Shown one piece after another: positions 6,812 to 9,400 of a DNA stretch of 9,400 nt. The DNA comes from Cellvibrionales bacterium UBA4435. GTDB taxonomy: Bacteria > Pseudomonadota > Gammaproteobacteria > Pseudomonadales > Porticoccaceae. The position numbers were made by a program, and so were the translations under genes. The stretch covers positions 95,776 through 105,175 of the forward strand of contig DGPR01000049.1 in the NCBI GenBank assembly GCA_002390525.1, given 5' to 3'. The notes beneath the pieces were generated by a model, which worked only from the letters and a program-made list of their open reading frames with translations, did no database searches and was not told where the DNA came from. Numbering within the stretch: position 1 is the stretch's first letter; the number at the start of each line of letters is the position of its first letter.

Positions 6812-7342
6812 ATGTCTGAAAATATTTATGCTAGCTCTAGTATGTCGCTAAAATTGTTAAAAGAGCCTAAAAAAAGCAAATCGATGCTCAAAAAAGAAAT
6901 GCTTAATCTGCAAAAAATTGGATCAGATCTTGTCAATTTACCTCCCAAGAAACTATCTAGGATAGAAATATCAGACGATCTCAATGAAGCAATTATGCTC
7001 GCCAAAAAAATAAAAAGTCGAGAGGGAAAAAGAAGGCAAATCCAGCATATTGGCAAAATAATGAGGTCCGCTGATATAGATAAAATTCTAATGGGGCTTA
7101 AAATTTTTGATCAAGAAAGTGTGATTTATCGCCGCCAGAAGATAACCATTGAAAAATGGATAAAGAGGCTAACTTTAGAGGGAGATAAAGCAATTGACGA
7201 TATATTGATCGCATTACCAAAAATAGACAGGAAACATTTACGACAATTGATTAGACAAGCAAAAAAAGTGGTCTCAAAAGAAAAATCTAAAAGCGCAAAT
7301 GAAAAAATATTTTCATATTTAATAAAATTTAGGTTTTATTAG
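6812..7342 (+). CDS. darP: DarP (YjgA, DUF615) ribosome-associated protein
   Basis: YjgA/DarP associates with late 50S precursors in E. coli and helps large-subunit maturation. The 176-residue, strongly basic protein contains the family's conserved blocks: KSMLKKEMLNLQKIGSDLV (23-41), LAKKIKSREGKRRQIQHIGK (63-82), DRKHLRQLIRQAKK (139-152) and a terminal KSANEKIFSYL region. The N-terminus lacks the long acidic leader seen in E. coli. The ATG at 6812, 6 bp after mgtE, has no clear Shine-Dalgarno sequence, so translation may be coupled to mgtE. Later in-frame ATGs at 6842 (residue 11) and 6884 (residue 25) are possible. The 3' end overlaps the end of convergent typA by 4 bp. Confidence 0.92.
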   Translation: MSENIYASSSMSLKLLKEPKKSKSMLKKEMLNLQKIGSDLVNLPPKKLSRIEISDDLNEAIMLAKKIKSREGKRRQIQHIGKIMRSADIDKILMGLKIFDQESVIYRRQKITIEKWIKRLTLEGDKAIDDILIALPKIDRKHLRQLIRQAKKVVSKEKSKSANEKIFSYLIKFRFY

Positions 7343-9150
7343 AGCTTAGGCGCTCGTTTGCGCTCGTTTTCTTTCAATAACTTTTTACGTATTCGAACTG
7401 ATTTCGGTGTCACCTCCACCAATTCATCGTCTTCTATAAATTCCAACGCTTGCTCTAAACTGTGATTAATAGGGGGAGATAGAACCAAATTCTCATCTGT
7501 GCCAGCAGCTCGAATATTAGTTAGTTGTTTTGCTTTTGTTGGATTAACAGGTAAATCATTACTTCGGGCATGAAGTCCAATGACTTGACCCTCATAAACC
7601 TCAACACCATGACCAAGAAAAAGGCGACCTCTTTCTTGAAGATTGAATAACGCATAAGCCAAGGTTTTTCCTTTTACCATAGAAACTAAAACACCGTTTT
7701 GTCTTTTAGCTAAATCTCCTTGTTTTGTTGGAGCATAGCGATCAAATATACTAGTCATTATACCTGATCCACTTGTCATGGTTAAAAATTGAGACCGAAA
7801 CCCAATTAATCCTCTGGAAGGAATAGTAAATTCTAATCGTACACGCCCTTTCCCATCTAGTTCCATATTTCCGAGTTCAGCTCTACGATTTCCGAATTCT
7901 TCCATAACAGAACCTTGGTGTTGTTCTTCAATATCAACCATTACTAGCTCGTAAGGCTCTAGTATCTGGCCGTCAACTTCTTTTTTTATAACCTCTGGGC
8001 GCGATACTCCTAGCTCAAAACCTTCTCTACGCATATTTTCAATCAATACTGATAGATGAAGCTCGCCACGCCCAGAGACTATAAATTTATCTGGTGTATC
8101 ACCTTCTAAAACTCTCAAAGCTACGTTATGTATTAACTCTTGTTCGAGTCTTTCTTTTATATTACGGGAAGTAACAAATTTTCCTTCAAGCCCAGCGAAG
8201 GGTGAATTGTTTACCTGAAATGTCATGCTTACTGTTGGCTCATCAACAGTGAGAGGAGAAAGGGCTTCGGGTTTATCTAGGCTACATAAAGTATCAGATA
8301 TATTGAGCTTATCAATTCCAGTAACGCATACAATTTCTCCAGCTTGCGCTTCAGCTACATCCACTCTCTCAAGACCGCTATATCCCATTACTTGGAGCAC
8401 TTTCCCTTTTCTTGAATTTTCGTTGCTTTCTACTATAAGGACTTGCTCATTGGGTTTTAAGATTCCACGAGTTATTCGACCAATTCCAATGACTCCGACA
8501 TAACTATTATAGTCCAAAGCACTTATTTGCATTTGCAATGGACCATCCATATTAACTTTTGGTGGATGAACCTCATCAATAATCATTTGCAATAAAGGGG
8601 TCATGTCCTCTGCTAAAGACTCAGGTTCAATACCAGCAACTCCATTTAATGCGGAAGCAAACATTATTGGAAAATCCATTTGATCGTCAGTCGCCCCTAA
8701 ACGATCAAATAGATCGAATACTTGATCTACAACCCAATGTGGTCTTGCTCCAGGACGATCAACTTTATTTACAACGAGAATTGGGCTTAATCCTTGTTCA
8801 AATGCTTTTTGCGTGACAAATCGAGTCTGAGGCATTGGACCATCGACAGCATCAACAAGAAGGAGAACCGAGTCTACCATTGAAAGGACTCTTTCGACTT
8901 CCCCTCCAAAATCAGCATGACCTGGTGTATCAACTATATTTATATTGAAACCATTCCATCTTATAGCTGTATTTTTAGCTAAAATTGTTATTCCGCGTTC
9001 TCTTTCTTGATCGTTTGAATCCATTATTCTCTCTGAATCCATATCCTTACGGTCAAGCGTGCCTGACTGTTTAAGTAACTTATCTACTAAAGTGGTCTTA
9101 CCATGATCCACATGGGCGATAATAGCTATATTACGAAGATTTTCGATCAC
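7339..9150 (-). CDS. typA: TypA/BipA ribosome-associated translational GTPase
   Basis: TypA (BipA) is an EF-G-like GTPase that binds 70S ribosomes and aids 50S assembly at low temperature and under stress. The 603-residue product matches the family length (about 607 in E. coli). Its G domain has the P-loop AHVDHGKTT (12-20), switch I RGITI (52-56), switch II DTPGHADFGGEV (74-85) and NKVDRPGARP (128-137). EF-G-like domains and the TypA-specific C-terminal domain follow, including SRGLIGFRSQFLTMT and GRGELHLSVLIENMRREG, and the tail is basic (KLLKENERKRAPKL). The start is GTG at 9150-9148. It is supported by AGGAT (complement of 9158-9162) 7 bp upstream and by the standard TypA opening IENLRNIAIIAHVDHG. 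It is divergent from a probable glnA off the right edge, as in E. coli. Confidence 0.97.
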   Translation of the reverse strand: MIENLRNIAIIAHVDHGKTTLVDKLLKQSGTLDRKDMDSERIMDSNDQERERGITILAKNTAIRWNGFNINIVDTPGHADFGGEVERVLSMVDSVLLLVDAVDGPMPQTRFVTQKAFEQGLSPILVVNKVDRPGARPHWVVDQVFDLFDRLGATDDQMDFPIMFASALNGVAGIEPESLAEDMTPLLQMIIDEVHPPKVNMDGPLQMQISALDYNSYVGVIGIGRITRGILKPNEQVLIVESNENSRKGKVLQVMGYSGLERVDVAEAQAGEIVCVTGIDKLNISDTLCSLDKPEALSPLTVDEPTVSMTFQVNNSPFAGLEGKFVTSRNIKERLEQELIHNVALRVLEGDTPDKFIVSGRGELHLSVLIENMRREGFELGVSRPEVIKKEVDGQILEPYELVMVDIEEQHQGSVMEEFGNRRAELGNMELDGKGRVRLEFTIPSRGLIGFRSQFLTMTSGSGIMTSIFDRYAPTKQGDLAKRQNGVLVSMVKGKTLAYALFNLQERGRLFLGHGVEVYEGQVIGLHARSNDLPVNPTKAKQLTNIRAAGTDENLVLSPPINHSLEQALEFIEDDELVEVTPKSVRIRKKLLKENERKRAPKL

Positions 9151-9182
9151 AATTCTGATCCTAGATTTACAAGAAAGACGGC

Positions 9183-9188
9183 ATTATA
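9183..9188 (-). promoter_or_regulatory. Probable typA promoter -10 box
   Basis: On the minus strand this reads a perfect TATAAT. It puts the transcript start near 9176 and gives typA a leader of about 26 bases that contains the AGGAT ribosome binding site. No convincing -35 lies 16-18 bp upstream (TATCTC at 17 bp), so the site may be weak, activator-dependent or fortuitous. Confidence 0.5.
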
Positions 9189-9328
9189 CTGATCAAGATA
9201 GTTTGGAGATAGCTAAATGCTTGCAAAATCAAATTTAATTTTGACCAACTTAGTAATTACCGATGTAGCTAGAAACTTAGTCTATAGTGAAGATATAAAT
9301 AAAATGTTTTACTTCATAAAATAAAAAA
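9189..9328. other. Divergent typA / off-window gene intergenic region, left part
   Basis: This AT-rich stretch has no open reading frame that I would call a gene. TTGACC at 9241-9246 resembles a -35 box on the plus strand but has no matching -10 (17 bp on reads TGTAGC). TATAGT at 9283-9288 resembles a -10 but has no matching -35. I do not call a promoter for the rightward gene here. Confidence 0.4.
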
Positions 9329-9345
9329 TGCACCATAAAGGTTAA
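9329..9345 (+). promoter_or_regulatory. NtrC (GlnG) binding site, distal, half-conserved
   Basis: TGCACCATAAAGGTTAA has a perfect left arm (TGCACCA) and a decayed right arm (AGGTTAA against TGGTGCA) compared with the NtrC dyad TGCACCA-N3-TGGTGCA. Its centre is 39 bp from that of the stronger site to the right. It is probably the weaker member of a tandem enhancer pair. Confidence 0.6.
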
Positions 9346-9367
9346 TTTTAACTATATAAATCTACTT

Positions 9368-9384
9368 TGCACCATTAAAGTGCA
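9368..9384 (+). promoter_or_regulatory. NtrC (GlnG) binding site, proximal, strong
   Basis: TGCACCATTAAAGTGCA keeps the full left arm and GTGCA of the right arm in the exact 17-bp NtrC layout. NtrC, phosphorylated under nitrogen limitation, binds such enhancers and activates sigma-54 polymerase downstream. Because E. coli glnA has paired NtrC sites about 108 and 140 bp upstream of its start and is divergent from typA, the target here is most likely glnA on the plus strand beyond 9400. Its -24/-12 promoter is not within the window. Confidence 0.8.
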
Positions 9385-9400
9385 TATATAAACTAAATTA

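Noticed and set aside
8225..8503. Plus-strand open frame of 92 codons opposite typA
   Set aside because: It is antisense to a strongly conserved part of typA, has no ribosome binding site that I see and resembles no family.
1..9400. Mobile element, CRISPR array, defence island or novel gene system
   Set aside because: Every gene is a recognised core gene in a conserved order; there are no long repeats, integrase or transposase fragments, or unexplained genes.

Overview
The window is a chromosomal core region of an AT-rich (low-GC by eye) gammaproteobacterium. The evidence is the classic order (kdsC)-lptC-lptA-lptB-rpoN-hpf-ptsN-rapZ-ptsO, a short-form HPF, and typA divergent from what looks like a nitrogen-regulated glnA promoter just off the right edge. 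The base composition and short intergenic gaps fit an oligotrophic marine lineage, but that is inference and I cannot name a genus.

Layout: 1-39 holds the last codons of kdsC. Bases 86-1876 carry the lipopolysaccharide export genes lptC, lptA and lptB. A 106-bp gap contains a near-consensus sigma-54 promoter element overlapping a sigma-70 -10 box, directly in front of rpoN (1983-3377). Then come hpf, ptsN, rapZ and ptsO, tightly packed to 5340. After another 106-bp gap come mgtE (magnesium channel) and darP (ribosome assembly factor), ending at 7342. On the other strand, typA/bipA (9150 to 7339) converges on darP with a 4-bp overlap of the two coding ends. The last 250 bp is a divergent intergenic region with the typA promoter and, near the right edge, two NtrC-type enhancer sites pointing to a sigma-54-dependent gene, probably glnA, beyond 9400.

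Functional links: KdsC makes Kdo for LPS, and LptC, LptA and LptB move LPS from the inner membrane across the periplasm. RpoN is sigma-54. PtsN and PtsO belong to the nitrogen phosphotransferase system and RapZ to control of amino-sugar (GlmS) synthesis. HPF, DarP and TypA act on ribosomes. The window therefore holds the sigma-54 gene and, at its right end, a likely target of sigma-54 and NtrC.

I see no mobile element, CRISPR array, RNA gene or unknown gene cassette; this is a housekeeping region. The items most worth a second look are regulatory: the sigma-54 site on rpoN itself, which would give an almost leaderless mRNA, and the tandem NtrC sites. RapZ also lacks the basic C-terminal tail used for small-RNA binding in E. 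coli.
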